A stretch of DNA of 64,000 nucleotides. It comes from Daphnia carinata (taxonomy: Eukaryota > Arthropoda > Branchiopoda > Diplostraca > Daphniidae). Made by a program: the position numbers and the translations under genes. Under the pieces are notes generated by a model. The model saw only the letters and a program-made list of their open reading frames with translations, made no database searches and had not been told where the DNA came from. The DNA lies in NCBI RefSeq assembly GCF_022539665.2, contig NC_081340.1, positions 3,100,001 to 3,164,000 on the forward strand. Reading direction: 5' to 3'. This document shows positions 28,756 through 41,700 of this stretch, one piece after another; positions within the stretch are counted from its first letter, which is position 1, and every line of letters starts with the position of its first letter.

Positions 28756-31371
28756 ATGATCATTTCCAAGGACCTGTTCATCTTTGGAGAACAAGATTAC
28801 TTGAAGCTTCTCCGAGACAGCAGAAAACGAGATATGGGACGTCCCGCTACTAGGTAAGTCCTGCTCTCCATCTTTTCATAACTCCGTTTGTTTAGTGCCA
28901 TATGGGTCGCCATTACGGCAACGTGCCTCGCGTCATCTCTTTCCTCATACTTTCACTCAGTTTTTGGGTACATTTTTTTTTGTGTGCAACCATGTGGGCG
29001 GACCGTACGCGCAATCCTTATTGCAATTATTTTTAATTTTTTTAATTTTGATGGTCCAAAACATTTTTGTTTTTAATAATCCGTTTGGAATGGTGGACTG
29101 TTTTTGTTTTTAGACGTTTTCGGCCGGTGTTTCACAATGGTAATCTCGACGTTACAAAGTTGAAGGCCACCTCGATTCGTTCACAACTGTTTCCGTTAGA
29201 TATAAAGACGAGGAAGAGCGTCCTACACAATATCCGCCCCGATTTATGATTTTTTTTTTTATGGAACTTGAACAATCAGACCTTGAAAAGTTGGATTGGA
29301 CTTTACTCTTTTTTTTTTTTTTAAATTTTTTCACGTTACCACCTGGTTTACTTGTTTCGCCATCTCGGGTTTTTCCGCTTCACTTTCGATTGTTTTTTTG
29401 TTTTTTTTTCCTGTCGTGAACTTGCGTTCCTCAACGTACGGGTCAAATGTTTCTCTGAGCGAGGGGGGAGGTACGTGTTTTTCGTATTTTGCAATAACCT
29501 GTCATAGCAAGCAAATGTGAGATCATAATCAGCAGGAAAAAAGACGAATCGTTTATGCTTGTGTTCCCGTAAAAAAAAAAAAAAAAAAAAATCCCGATCA
29601 AATGGGCAGTTCACGTGTTCTGTTTTTCTTCTTTTCCTAATGTTTCGCAACGCGTGAGTAACTTTGCTCTGCGTGGGTAGCGTGGCATTTTTTTTTTTTT
29701 CAGACTACTCGTCCGTGGGAACGTGAAATTGCTCATCCGCGGCCATTCTGTTTTCAAGGTTACTCTCCCTGTTTGCGTGTAACAGCCGAGCATACACTCA
29801 ATTACGATGGAGAAAAAAAAAAAGGCAAATGATCTACCATTCCTCTTCACCCTTATCCGGAAATGCCTCGTAGTACGCGAGTCGTCATTGGTCTCGCTGC
29901 GCTCTTCGCCGCGTAGTTCTTTTGTTTTGGTTTTCTTTCTTTGAATCGCAATGTTGAACAAATCGAAAAACTAACCGGTTATCCTCATCGAAATGAGATT
30001 TCGTCTGAGTACTTTGAAGCACGGTCTGTTATCGTTCAACGCCTAATGAAATTCAATGCGTAATTTTTCGTGAATTTTCAGATGAATGAACATGTTGATT
30101 TCAAACATTTTTTCGCTTTTCGAATGCGTCGTAAATCGAGTTTCACGCACAGGTGCCAATCGACTAGAACAACCTTCAATGTTCGGGTTAGCTGCTTTCC
30201 CTCCATCACGTTTGTCTATTCTCCTTAACGAAGGATAAATATGCAATTAGAGATAAAAAGATTGAAGAATGTGTCGTTCTTTGTCCTTTTTTTTTGCGAC
30301 TTCTTTGGGGTGGTTTTTGTTTTCCAGTATTTTCGTTCTTTTTTTGTTGTCATGTTACTAGAACATTCTTTTCGACGAAATAGGAAGGCAAAAATGGGAA
30401 GGTGATTTTGCATAAACATCGTCTTGGTCGAATCAGGCCATGTGATTGGCAAGGTAAAGTGACCGTGAACAAAAAGGCACTCGTCCTTTACGTCCAATGG
30501 TCAAATTCGCCCAGTAACGTGACCTCGCCTTGCCCTTGCGACATCTGTTACAGTGAAACGGCCAATGAGGATAACGTGCTCGCAGGAATAAAAATTTAAA
30601 AAAAAAAAAAAGCGAAATCGAATTGCTAAAAGTTTAGCTATTTGGCGTGTTGGACGGACCGCGCCCTCCTGTAGATTGGCAATTGAAAAATAATTCGCTA
30701 TGAAGGAGCAAGGCCTTTTCGCTAGCGAGGGAGGGGGGAAGTGAAGTTTTAATTGATTTTTAGATCAGTTAGCAAGGCAGCTAAACGAAATTGCGGTGCA
30801 TGACGCGCTGATGTACGTTCACGGACGGAGAGCCAAGGCGACGGTTAAGGCCATGATGAGGCAAAAGAAACGGGACTCTGTTCGTCATCCGTTCGAAAAT
30901 GGAAAGTGAGATGAAGGCCCCCGCTCGTTCACCCAATAACCCACAGAACGAAAACTGAAGTCTTTTACAATTTTTTTTAATATTTTGGATCTCAGTTTTC
31001 TTCTTCTTTGCGTTTGCGTCTTCGATGGATTAGCGTTTTTGATTACACCGACTTTTTGACTACAGCGAAACTTGAAATGTTGCGTCGTTCAATTAATGCG
31101 AGACGACACGCGGCCATCAGATGCTCATGTTTTCTATTGTTTGAAAATGCTGTGGCAATATGTTGTCGGATATTTCAGTCGTTCTTGTATTAAACAAAAA
31201 AGGAAAGTGGCGGGTGACATCTCAGTTGACGTCGGGATTGGGTCCTGTTTCTTTTCAACTAGACAATCTTTCGTTTCTGTCTGTTTCCCTTTTTTTTTTC
31301 AAGTATATTATTTTTCGTGATGCAGACAGGGCAACCTTCACGAAGAGCGTGTGGCCTTCGACTTAGCTTGA
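28756..31371 (+). CDS. Unrecognised small basic protein, five-exon spliced ORF
   Basis: Five short open segments join in frame through GT-AG introns: 28756-28853, 29704-29758, 30384-30453, 30764-30905 and 31326-31371, giving 136 residues and a TGA stop. Splice sites are good: a GTAAGT donor after exon 1, a long poly-pyrimidine tract plus CAG before exon 2, and GTGAGA after exon 4. The product is strongly basic, with patches such as LRDSRKRDMGRPATR and VKAMMRQKKRDSVRH, and ends QGNLHEERVAFDLA. There is no signal peptide or membrane helix. I do not recognise the family. The frame stays open upstream of the first ATG (FDLTEHPAE), so further 5' exons are possible; a GTGAGT donor at 27654 might belong to one. 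The model came from searching many splice combinations by eye, so chance assembly is a real alternative. Confidence 0.42.
29114..29249 (+). CDS. Possible alternative terminal exon of the hidden gene
   Basis: The segment follows a TTTTTAG acceptor and, joined to the 28853 donor, stays in frame for 45 more codons before TGA. It reads RRFRPVFHNGN and ends NIRPDL. It cannot be joined in phase to the 29704 exon with a good donor, so it would be a mutually exclusive 3' end. Support is only the open frame and the acceptor. Confidence 0.22.
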
Positions 31372-34300
31372 TGGGGAACAGCGATAACTGGTGTTTGTCC
31401 AGGATTGAGAAACGGATTCATGACAGACTCCCTACCACCCACCTGCCCCACCACCTCCCACCCACATCTGTCGAATATGGATCGGATCCATTTTCCTTTT
31501 CGTCCGTAACGAACCACCCACCTCCACCCTTGACATTGAATTTTCAATGCAATTTTTTTCTTTCAAGGTCGTAACCCAATGGTTACCACCTTATCGCCCC
31601 CCTCAAATGAATAAGTAAACAAACGAACGCAGGGCGTGGCTAACAACCCGAATGTGTGCCCCAAAAAAACAATCGATTTGTATTCATTTTTAGTTTTTTA
31701 AATGTTCCAGTAGTGATGGGGGGGGGAGTCGTTCTCGAGTGCACTGGTTTACTGGAACAATCAATAGCTTGTTTATTTAATGAAAAAATAAAAAAATAAA
31801 TAAGAGAGAAAGCGTGAGTGTTGTAAAATGTCGGGACTCTCCCCTCGAGGGGCCCGCTCAATAGCAACATTCTTCCCGAGTTAAAGCGGGAGCCGCGTTG
31901 AAGGAATTTTGCGAGGACAGCGATCTTTTTCAAGGACAAGGACCCGGGCAATCGCCCGCGCACCGAATGCTCACGCAACATCCACGCGCGCGCGCTCCCG
32001 TTCGCCTTGGTTACGACTAGAAATAGCGCTTAGCCGATGAGTCAATAATACTAGTGGCCCCTTTTTTTTTTTTTTTTTTTCTACTTTCGTCCAGTTGTCC
32101 GGAAATCGAAATTGTTTTTTTTTGTTTTTTTTTTGTTGTTTCTCGTTCATTTGAATTTTGTCCAATTATTGTTGGGCCAAAGCCTTGAGGACTTTTTTTT
32201 TTTTTTTGGTGGTGGTGATTAGGTTTCTTTTGTATTTGAAAGGAGGGGGGGGGGGGCGGTTTTGTGTGTTTGTTTTTGGCTATTCCTAGACTTAGATCTT
32301 TTAAGTCTAACCTTGAAGGCGACACCGATTCGAATATGAGGAGACATAGTGGGGCGTGGTGGGCCCGCCATTTGGGGGAATCTTTTTATTATTTACCGGA
32401 TTAAGAAGAAAAGTGTGCAGCCACATCAGTCCTCCTACCATTTTCTTTTTGTTTTGTTCCACCGTTTCTCCGAAATTGAAAACTTTCTCGGTTTTTTTTT
32501 TTTTTTTTGTGGGTTGTTGTATAGGCTAATACGCCCCAGTGTTTTTCTTGGAACAAAAATCAAAACCCTTGTGTCTGATGGAGAAATAATTTTATATCTT
32601 GTTTTCGAGCCCAGTAGCGAATGTTTCTAAATAGGGGTGTTTCAGAGTTTGTTCATCTCGAGCTGCAAGACAATGTGCTGAACTTGAATTGAAGAGGTCA
32701 AAGGCTTGATGGCGAAACATTTGCGGTTTTCCTACCAGCATTGCCCATAGGAACTCTTACGAAAATTACGTCATCGTTAGGGTCTTCTTTTGTTTATAAC
32801 TCTTCTACTCATTTTCCACCGACCGCTTTGAATTGTTAAAACAAAGAACCCCCAACTAGAATTTAATGTTTTTGAAGACAAATAGTATAACGACCGACTT
32901 AGGGAAGAGGTTGGCCGCTGGCAGGTTTTCTCTTTTTCAAATCGGTTCCCGGAATTTGATTCGATGTACAGCGTTGTCGGCTAGAGAATTTCCATGTCAA
33001 AAGAAAAGAATTAAATTTTGATCGTTTCCAGGATTTTTATTTTCATTTTTTTTTCTCTCTCTATTTTGCCCTTCTTTAAAAGATGGCGAACGTCAGCGTT
33101 CACCCCGTTTGCTAAAAAAAAAAACTCCGGTTTTCGATGAAGTGAAAATGATACGGTAAAAGAAATGGGCGTGTTTCGAATCCAGTCGATCCAGCACTAC
33201 CACACCCTATAACTGCATTATTTATTTATTTATCTATTTGTTTTCTTTGAATTGAAGTTGAACCTATGGAAGGGGGAGGGGGGAGGAGCCGGTTATTGCC
33301 CGTTTATACGGTTGTTGTTTTGTTTTTTGTAAGTTAAACCGTTAGTCGTGATTGCGTGTTTGGCGATGACTATATCCCATTCACGTAACGCGGTCCGTCT
33401 CGTTTCCACCAGACCGTAGGGCGAAAAAGAATAACAGGCGCCAAAAGCTTATTGGTAATAACGTATGCTAGGTTCTTGAACTCTGGCAATTTTTGAAGAA
33501 GAAAATAAATAAATAAATAAATAAAAAGAAAACAATAGACGCCCCAACAAAAGAAAGATGCAAATGCATGAAAAAGAATCTCGTGGCTATTTTTTTTTTT
33601 AAGGAGAGGGTCGGTCTCGTTTTATACTGCACGCTGGTCACGAAAAGCTTCCGCATTGTCATTTGACCCTCTTTTTTTTTTTTTTTCAAGCCCCCCTCCT
33701 TTTTTTTCTCTTTAAAAAAAAAATATTTTAAATGCGGAATATTTAACACAACTGTGATAAAGAAAAATGACCGGCAGATTTGAAGAAGAAAATCGCAACG
33801 TCGAACTAGGAATGTGGATAGCCCATTTGATTTGAATTGATTCTTTAAGGTTGGCCTTTTGTTCGATGGGGTCATAAAAAAATATGCGCATTGTTTATGA
33901 TTAAAAATGAATTTTGACGCCGTGTCATGTGAGTCTCTTTGCAAATCGGGCCGACTTTAAATGCGAATAGACTCGGTTTTAATTCTATTTTTCGATTTCG
34001 GCGGCACTGTGAAGGATGTATCCCCCTCTACTCCGATTGTGTTCGCTTTGAGGTGAAAAAGATGCGAGTTCTTTTTGCCTTATTGGTTAGTTAAGTGAAC
34101 AAGTCGGTCAATCACCTCGTCTCATCTTAACCTGCCTCTAACCGGTTGATCACGTTTACCTCTTTCTCTATTCAATCCATCTATTCCATGTTATTTTTTT
34201 TTTCTTTCTCTTTTGGATTCTCTTTATCGTTTCCTCTTTTTTTTTTTTTCTCATCGTCTTATCATTTCGTCCTCTCTTTTCTCTTTAGTATTTATTTATG

Positions 34301-34447
34301 TTGTTTTTTCTTACGAATATCCTTACAGATAAGGCCATGGTCTTATTTGGTCATACAAGTCCTTTTGGTGGACTTTTGACTTCTATCCACCACTTGGATC
34401 CTCCTCTTTAGCCCCCCCCCCCTCCTCGTGTGTCTTGTTTGTTCCTC

Positions 34448-34448
<1 letters not shown>

Positions 34449-34540
<92 letters not shown>
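34449..34540. repeat. (TG)n microsatellite, about 46 units
   Basis: Ninety-two bases of uninterrupted TG dinucleotide. This is the second long array of the same unit in the window. Confidence 0.97.
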
Positions 34541-34542
<2 letters not shown>

Positions 34543-35304
34543 CCTTCTTGTGCTCTTGAGTCCCGAAAAGGAACGAGACAGTCCCCCCCCCTCAATCGTG
34601 TAAGCAAAAAGGGACAAGTAGAACGAAAAAAAAAACTGGCAATGTTGCAACGCTCTCTATCGGGACCCACGACTCCGTGATCACGTAATGAGTTTGAGAA
34701 TCACGGACCGTGGCTTGTTCACTTTATATGGGTTATTATTATTATTATTATTTTTTTTTTTTTTTTTTGAGGGTATCCCGCTATTCAATTGAAAAGTAAA
34801 AACAAACGGTTTCGGGGCGAAAAGATCGGGAAGGAAATTGATAATAACAATTTTGGGAAATGACGTGCGGTTTGATATGGAGAACAAAAATGGGAACTCT
34901 CAAACCCTATGGTCTAACGTCTGTCTGCTGTCCCGTTTCTTTTCGTTATTCGTTTCATTGAAGACGGGTACGAACAACAACAATATCTTAAAAGAAAATG
35001 ATGAAACCGTCCGTAAAAGAGAAGGGAAAACGTTGCGGATTTGCGGTTTTTGTGCTGACTGACTCCACCCTGTGGAACCGTCTGCGGATAAAAGACAAAC
35101 AATAGTCGATGGATAAAAGAGGAAAAGAAGAAGAAAAGCTTGCGAAACGAACGGACCTCGTTTTGGCAAAGTTTCGCTGCGATGGGCCATGTTGAACAGC
35201 ACGCTAGCCACGCGACAAGATTCGAGTTCCTTTCTTGCTTGCCTCTCTTTCTCTATCTACTGCCAATTCAGAGTATCTATGTAATTAAAGGAACGTTCAA
35301 TCAG

Positions 35305-35705
35305 CGACGTTTCTCCGAAAATTGGATTCTCTTAACGGCTTTCTTCTGCGTGTGGCGATATTCACTTTGCCTGCACAACTGAAAATTGTTGAGTGGGGCC
35401 TTTTTGCGGTCCACCGCTTATTGCAACACGAATTTTTAGAAGCAAACAGAAAGAATGCAGTGACCAGGCGAATCTCTCTTTTTTTTTTTTTTTTTTTTTC
35501 CTTTCAATTTGAAGTTCCGTATTGAACTCCAATCCGATCCGAGTCAGGAATTGAGAAAGCTCTGCGATGTGTGTACATTATCGGTACGTTTTTTTTTTTT
35601 TGCGCCTCGTCTAAAGTGCGGCTCTTTTTACAGCCATGCACTTCAATGAATCAAAACGATAAGAAGCCGGATTATGTGAACTTGGACGAGGTCAAATTCT
35701 TATAA
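35305..35705 (+). CDS. Candidate 3' exons of an unrecognised gene
   Basis: Three segments, 35305-35459, 35515-35583 and 35634-35705, keep phase across introns of 55 and 50 bases and end at TAA. The second exon (FRIELQSDPSQELRKL) is flanked by a long T-rich acceptor and a GTACGT donor. The third (PCTSMNQNDKKPDYVNLDEV) follows a CTTTTTACAG acceptor. The first donor, GTGACC, is weak. I found no start codon or upstream exon and do not recognise the product. Treat it as a hypothesis for an uncaptured gene. Confidence 0.25.
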
Positions 35706-38700
35706 TTTTTCTTTATTTATTTTTTTTTTCCGAAAGAAAGGGGCGGGGGAGTGTGTGATTGCGAACGAAAAAGTTTAATATTTCTCACCGATCGGCTTTC
35801 AAGCCAAACCTGATACGGCCTGCTGGATATCACACGTTTAGTTTGTGCGTTGTTTTTATTTTAGCCATGGCAGCGCTATCCACATCGCCCTACTTTTTCC
35901 ATGGCTCTCTCTCTGTGACCAATTACGTTCTTTTTTTGTTGTTTTTTTCTCGGGCGTCGACCTTTTTCAAACGCAACAAAACAATGAGGCCTTTTTTTTT
36001 TTGTTTCAAATATTCTTATCTTATTATTATTTTTTTTTTATTGTGTAATGTAAAAAGATACGTCGAGTTCGTTGACCTTTCAGTTACGTTCTTATTTTTC
36101 ATGATTCTTTCGTGTGTGTGTGTGTGTGTGCCGGCTGTCGAATTGTTGTAGCTCGAGTTTTCTTTTATATTTATATATATATATAAGGTCCTAATTGGGT
36201 TTCTGCTTTCTACCGGCCAATAAAAATTGGACCCAGCTGTAATATCGCAACGGCCTTCTCGCCAGTTTCTTTTCTCTTACGTGTCATTGTCCTCGTTCTT
36301 TATGGCAACGTTTAGCCGTAACGCCGTAGTCATGCTTCTTCTTCTTTTTAATAAAACGTAATCAACGGGTTTTTATCTCCCACGGATCTTTGTTTTTCAT
36401 CCGTGGTTAGATTAGGGTCAAGGACGTTATCGTTCAAGATCTGCATCGATTGGTTTCAATTTGCACGTGAAAAAGAGACGTGCCATCGGAGAATTTCCTT
36501 CCGCCATTATTTCATTTGGCTTATTAGATTATTATTTTTTTTTTTTTGTTGGAGTCGCCTAAATTTCTAGTGTCGCGTTAATAACGACATTCAATCCGAC
36601 GTTGCAATATGCAAAATCGATGAAATCCTCGCCTTTTGGGTTTCACGCCCTCCGCTGCTTATTTTTCCATTTGATTAGCGTGGTGTCCATCTCATTTTAA
36701 TTTCTGTTTAAACTGTCTATTTTTTTTTTTTTTTTTGATTAATTCTAAATCGAGCTGACGATAAACCAATCAATTATGTTTTGGGATAAACGAGTGAGGG
36801 TCCCAAGAAAAAAACAACAAATGCCATTGGGTAAAAACAAAAAACTGCAGGAGAAATGGATAGAACGTGTTTTGGATGCCACACTACCGGTCACGCCGGG
36901 TAAACAAAGAAACAAAACAAACCTACTTTATTTTATTTTTTTTTATTTGCGCAATATGTAGGCTAGCCCACAAAGTTTCAAAGTGGAGCGACGGTACTTG
37001 GCGTCATTGCAAGTAGTTAATCTTAAATAGAATTCGACAGCGCCTTGGGTGCATCTACTCACTGTGTCTCTCTTTCTCTATGTAACTGTTGTTTAACGTC
37101 AATAAGAATATGTGAGAGAAGGGGTGGGCAAAAAACAAAAAAAAAAAGGGAGAAGGTGCTGTGCCGGATTTCTCTCTCTCTCTTTGCGTGCGTGCGTGAG
37201 AAAGAGCCGGGCGAAGGCAAAATAGCGCAAACGAGCGTACGGTAAAAGCGAAAGGTGACGCGCCTCATCATATATTTTTACACTGGCCAAATACAGCCAT
37301 GTGAAGAAATCGTCCTCCTCCTTCTGCCAACCACTTTTTTTTTTTTTTTGTTTGTTAAATTTATTTTTTCGAAAACTCATTTTCACGCAAAAATTGCGTT
37401 TTAGGTCATTGACCGAGAAAACGGACTGGGAGAGGGATCGAATGAGAAGAGCAGGACTCTCTCGTCATCGGAATCCGATTAGAGAGTGGAATATCCTCTA
37501 CGTTCTGGTTGATGTGTGTGGGGGGGGGGGGGGAGGGGAGAGAAAAGGATGTAGACAAAAAAAAAAAAAAAAAAAAGGAGATGGTGATGAAAAGAAGCGG
37601 AAAAGAGAGAAGATAAAAAAAAATAATAATATTTCGATTTTGTTTGAGTTACACCATCTGCACGACCCTAATCTAGTCACGCCATTGAGAGATGCGCACC
37701 GGACTGATAAAAAAGGATCAAAAAATGAGTTGTAATTTTACTTTTTTTCTTTTTTTTTTTTACGGAAGAAAATGCGCGTCGTGTTTGATTGCGAGCTGTT
37801 GCGTATTAACGCACGGCATTCCTTCGATGATTTTTTTAATAGCTCGCTTTGGTGTAACGATGACGTTTGCATTGATAGTGGTGCAACGACGCTGGCCAAC
37901 GAGGGGGCCAATGTCGAACGGAGAAAAGCGTCGGTGATGGATGACATGAGACGACGCTGACGTTGCGTGCGTTTGGTATTTTTCGAGGTAACTAACCGCA
38001 TCGAGCACAACATTATTATTATTATTTTTTTTTTTTTTGGTGACGAAACAAAAGGAAAAGAAAGAGAGAAAAAAATTAAGCAGAAACTGAACGAACGAAA
38101 AATGATGAATAATAAAAAGCCAGCGGCCGCCTTTACTGGCAGCGTAGCTCACGTGATAGCAGATCAATAACCTGGGCATCACGAATGTTTAGCTCGGCTT
38201 TTCCCTCACGCTATTTTTTTTTTTTTTTTTTCTCTTTTCGATGCATTCACATTCATTGTTGATTTCCTCTCTCTCTTCCATTTTCCGCTCGTTCTCATTT
38301 CGTGCATCGAACGACTACTAGAAAGAAAGAAAAAAAAAGCGAGTCAGAGATCGGACAGAATGTAGGAAGAAAAAAAAAAGATTGCGGTGTGATCTTTTAT
38401 ATAGTGTCGGCTGGTTATCTAGTACCTTAGTATGCATATCATCCCGGCCAAAAAGAGCGATGACGAGCGCCCGTCTTTTATTTATTTATTTTTTTTTTGC
38501 ACAGCGTTGCGGTATCCGGTGACCGTGTCCTAGTTGGCAACACCAACCTCTCCCCATCTTTTTCTTCTTCTTCTTCTTGTATATATAAACAAAGCGTCGT
38601 TCGTCTACTTTTTCCATTGGAAAGGAGAGAACATTTTTTTTATTTATTATTATTTTCGAATTTTTTTTTTATTTTTTGGATTGTAGCAACGTGATATGTG

Positions 38701-41700
38701 CTTATCAACAAGAGAACTGTGGTGGCGGCGATGGGGGGAGACGGGCCAGAGAGAGAGCAAAGCAAAAGAGCTAAGAAATGCAAAGTTCAATGCCCGTCTT
38801 TCTTTTTCGTTTTTTTGCATGCGTTTGCGTGCAAAACGAAACCGACGATTCGTGTGATTTCATCTTCTCCTCCCTCCTGCCCTTGTCTCTCATCCAGCTC
38901 TTTAGGTTAATAGCGCTCTCTCTCTGTTTTCTCCGGCTAATGTTTCAAAGACGAATCAGCTGAAAAAGAAAAAGAGAGAGAGAAAACAGTGAAGGGAGTA
39001 AATCAAATTACTCTTTTTTCTTTAAAAGACTTCAGTAGCAAAAAAAAAAAAATAATTTGTCTTTTACGGTGTGATGGACGAACGTTGTTGACGATGCGTG
39101 CGTAACCTCCGGTCCTTTCGGGTTGTTGGCCGAGTTTCCGCCTTCCGCCGAATTTATTAATTTTTTTTTTTTCTTTTCATTGCGGAATGGCTTTCAGGTG
39201 TCTAACGTGCCGCACAGGTCCTTGAATTTATGAATTTGTTTTTTGAAATAATTTTTTTTTTTGTTAAACATTTGAATCGTTTAATTTTGGCAAGTAAAGT
39301 GTAACAGCACCCCTTGGTTTCTTTGGCCCTCCCTTCGCTCCCGCTCTCAACCGCCAATACCAAACGAAACGCTCCTTTCTCTTTTTTTGGTCAACAGGGT
39401 ATTTGACCTCTTCTCTCACTGTGCGCTCACGACTCGCTCCCGATTGCGTTTTGCGATGGCAAAGACAAAAAAAAATAAGAGTCAAAATGGCTTGAGACTT
39501 TCCATTTGGCCGTGTAGATTTGTTTGTTTTCTTTATGTCACATAGCCGCTCTGTGCGTCTTGAATTTTTGGCTTTACCCTGTCCGCATTTTGCGTTGGCC
39601 GTGTTTACAATTTCGCGTGTGTCCTATTCAAAACTGTTCACGCACCTTGTCCGTGGTAGTGTCTTTTCATTCTTTTATCGTCGTTTGTTTTGCTTTTGAG
39701 TTTGGCATTTCTCTTGTCTTGATTCGGTGTGTCGCTACGAGCTCTATTTTGGCGACGATGTGGCGAAACGAATCGGGACCAGTGAGAGTCTGTTGGCCAC
39801 GTCACGCTTGTGTTGCGGCTGTGTAGCTCTCGAACTCAGCCATCGACCTCATGTGCTGATTTTTTTTGCGCAGTACAACCCCTTGCGAATTAAAAATGGT
39901 ATGTTGCGAAACGCAATGCGAATTTTTTGGGGTGTAATTTCCGTTGGGCTTCGTCTTGGACGAACGCAATTGCGCAAATGTTTTGAGATGATTCACTCGT
40001 CTGATCGATTGGCGAAAAACAAAGTTCGCAGAGTTTAAAGCATCTGGACGAGTGGCAAACGCTGAGAGAGTCGAATTTATATTTGATTTTTGGCCGGGGC
40101 GCGACTCTTTGGCGAGAGGAAGGAAGGAAGGAATCGATGCTGCGCCATTCTCGTCGGTCGTCGAACCCAACGTGCCGCGCCACTCGACTCCACAGTGTCC
40201 CACTTTCTCGTTCGTTCGGCTTTTTGGTTAAGAGAAGGGGAGGGCGGGAGGGGTTGGCGGGAGTGGGGAGCGTGTTTTTTTTTTTTTTTTTGTGAAGAGA
40301 GGAAAGAGAGAGAGAAAAGAGAACGAAAGAAACGAAGGAGAACCGACAAAAATGTGTTGGTTTTTATTATTTTGGGCGCTCATTTTATTCAGAGTTTTGT
40401 TCAATGTCAATTTTTTGTTTTTTTTTGGAGTTTTGGGATTTCACGTTGATTCAATCTGCCCAAAATGAGAAAAGACCAGCTCGGCCTGGTTTTTTTTTTT
40501 CTTCTTCTTCTTCTCTTCTGTTGCTACCCACAGCTGTTAATACTTAGGGGGTTAGAGAAGGGGATGTTAATCTTCAATTTTATGATGGCTCCCAAAAGAC
40601 GTACACCGTTATCCAATTAATTGCATGGCTCTTTTCGGAATTGGCCTTTCACTAAAAGTGCGTGACTGCCCAATAGGGGGAATCCATTACACGGAACTAG
40701 GGGGATTATTGTTTCATATTTCGTTTAACAAGCTCATATTGCTACTCAGCAACGGAGAACGCGAGAGAGAGAGAGAGAGAGAAGTCAAAGCTCCCAGTTG
40801 ATTAAAGTATGGATTGCCATGTCGAAGGTTCCACCTACCGCCTTTCACTGCACCCACTCGCACACGAACGGGAGTTGCAAAGACGAACGCGTGCATGTTT
40901 TTGAAGAAGAAAACAAAAAACGTGCACAAGACTGTGCAACAAATTGAAAATAGGAGGGAAGCCAAAGTCCATTGACTCCCCTACACACAGTCCTATAGAA
41001 ACATCCATATTTTATTTTACTCACGAAAGTAATTCTAACATAGATTTCGGTGCGGGGAAACAATGTTCGACTCGTTTCACTCTACTACCATATCTTTGTA
41101 GTACGTAATGTGAAAGGCGCTGGACTTGTTCCCCTTTTTTTTCTTTTTTTTCTTTTTGAAGCCATTCGTACGTTCGTTCGGTTGGTTACAACTTCTCAGA
41201 AACCTCGTCAGCCCAAAGTGACTTTAAGATTTGACGTTGAGTGCCAGTCAGGACTTCTAAAACGGAAGGGGTATAATATTTATTTATAACACACTTGCAT
41301 TGTACCTAAGTTCTTTGACTTGATTGCGAGCGGAGGGGGTGTTCTAAAAACGTACGTTTTTATTGTTTGTTTGGCAAGAAATAAGAAAACATGGGATACG
41401 TAATCAAGTGAGGCTCATTGTTGTCATTGTTGCTATAGCTTCTAAAATGGCTGTCTTAAGGGGGTTTTCCCCGATGACCTAGTTTTACGTTCGACTTTGT
41501 TTTGGTTTGTTTTATCATTCCACTGAATTAATGAATTCAAAATGGATAGCGTCGATTTCTTGCGTTTCCATCGAATTGTGAGGTTTTTGTTCAGATTTGA
41601 TCCCGTTTTCTTTTTCCGCGTGAATGTCACGTGAATTTAGCTTTTTTAAAATGAAAAATTTATTTTGGTTAGTGGGAAGCAGCTCAAACGTGATTGACCG

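Noticed and set aside
36776-36899. ATG frame with a GTAAAC donor (KLQEKWIERVLDATLPVTP) as a first exon
   Set aside because: No downstream exon in matching phase could be found; a single open segment of this size is expected by chance.
37772-37960. Open frame beginning MRVVFDCELL as a gene
   Set aside because: The opposite strand is open over the same span, and no upstream or downstream exon joins in phase.
39727-40038. 103-codon open frame near 39.7-40.0 kb and a 25-base microexon candidate at 39874
   Set aside because: Composition is uneven, both strands are open, and the splice signals do not connect to anything.
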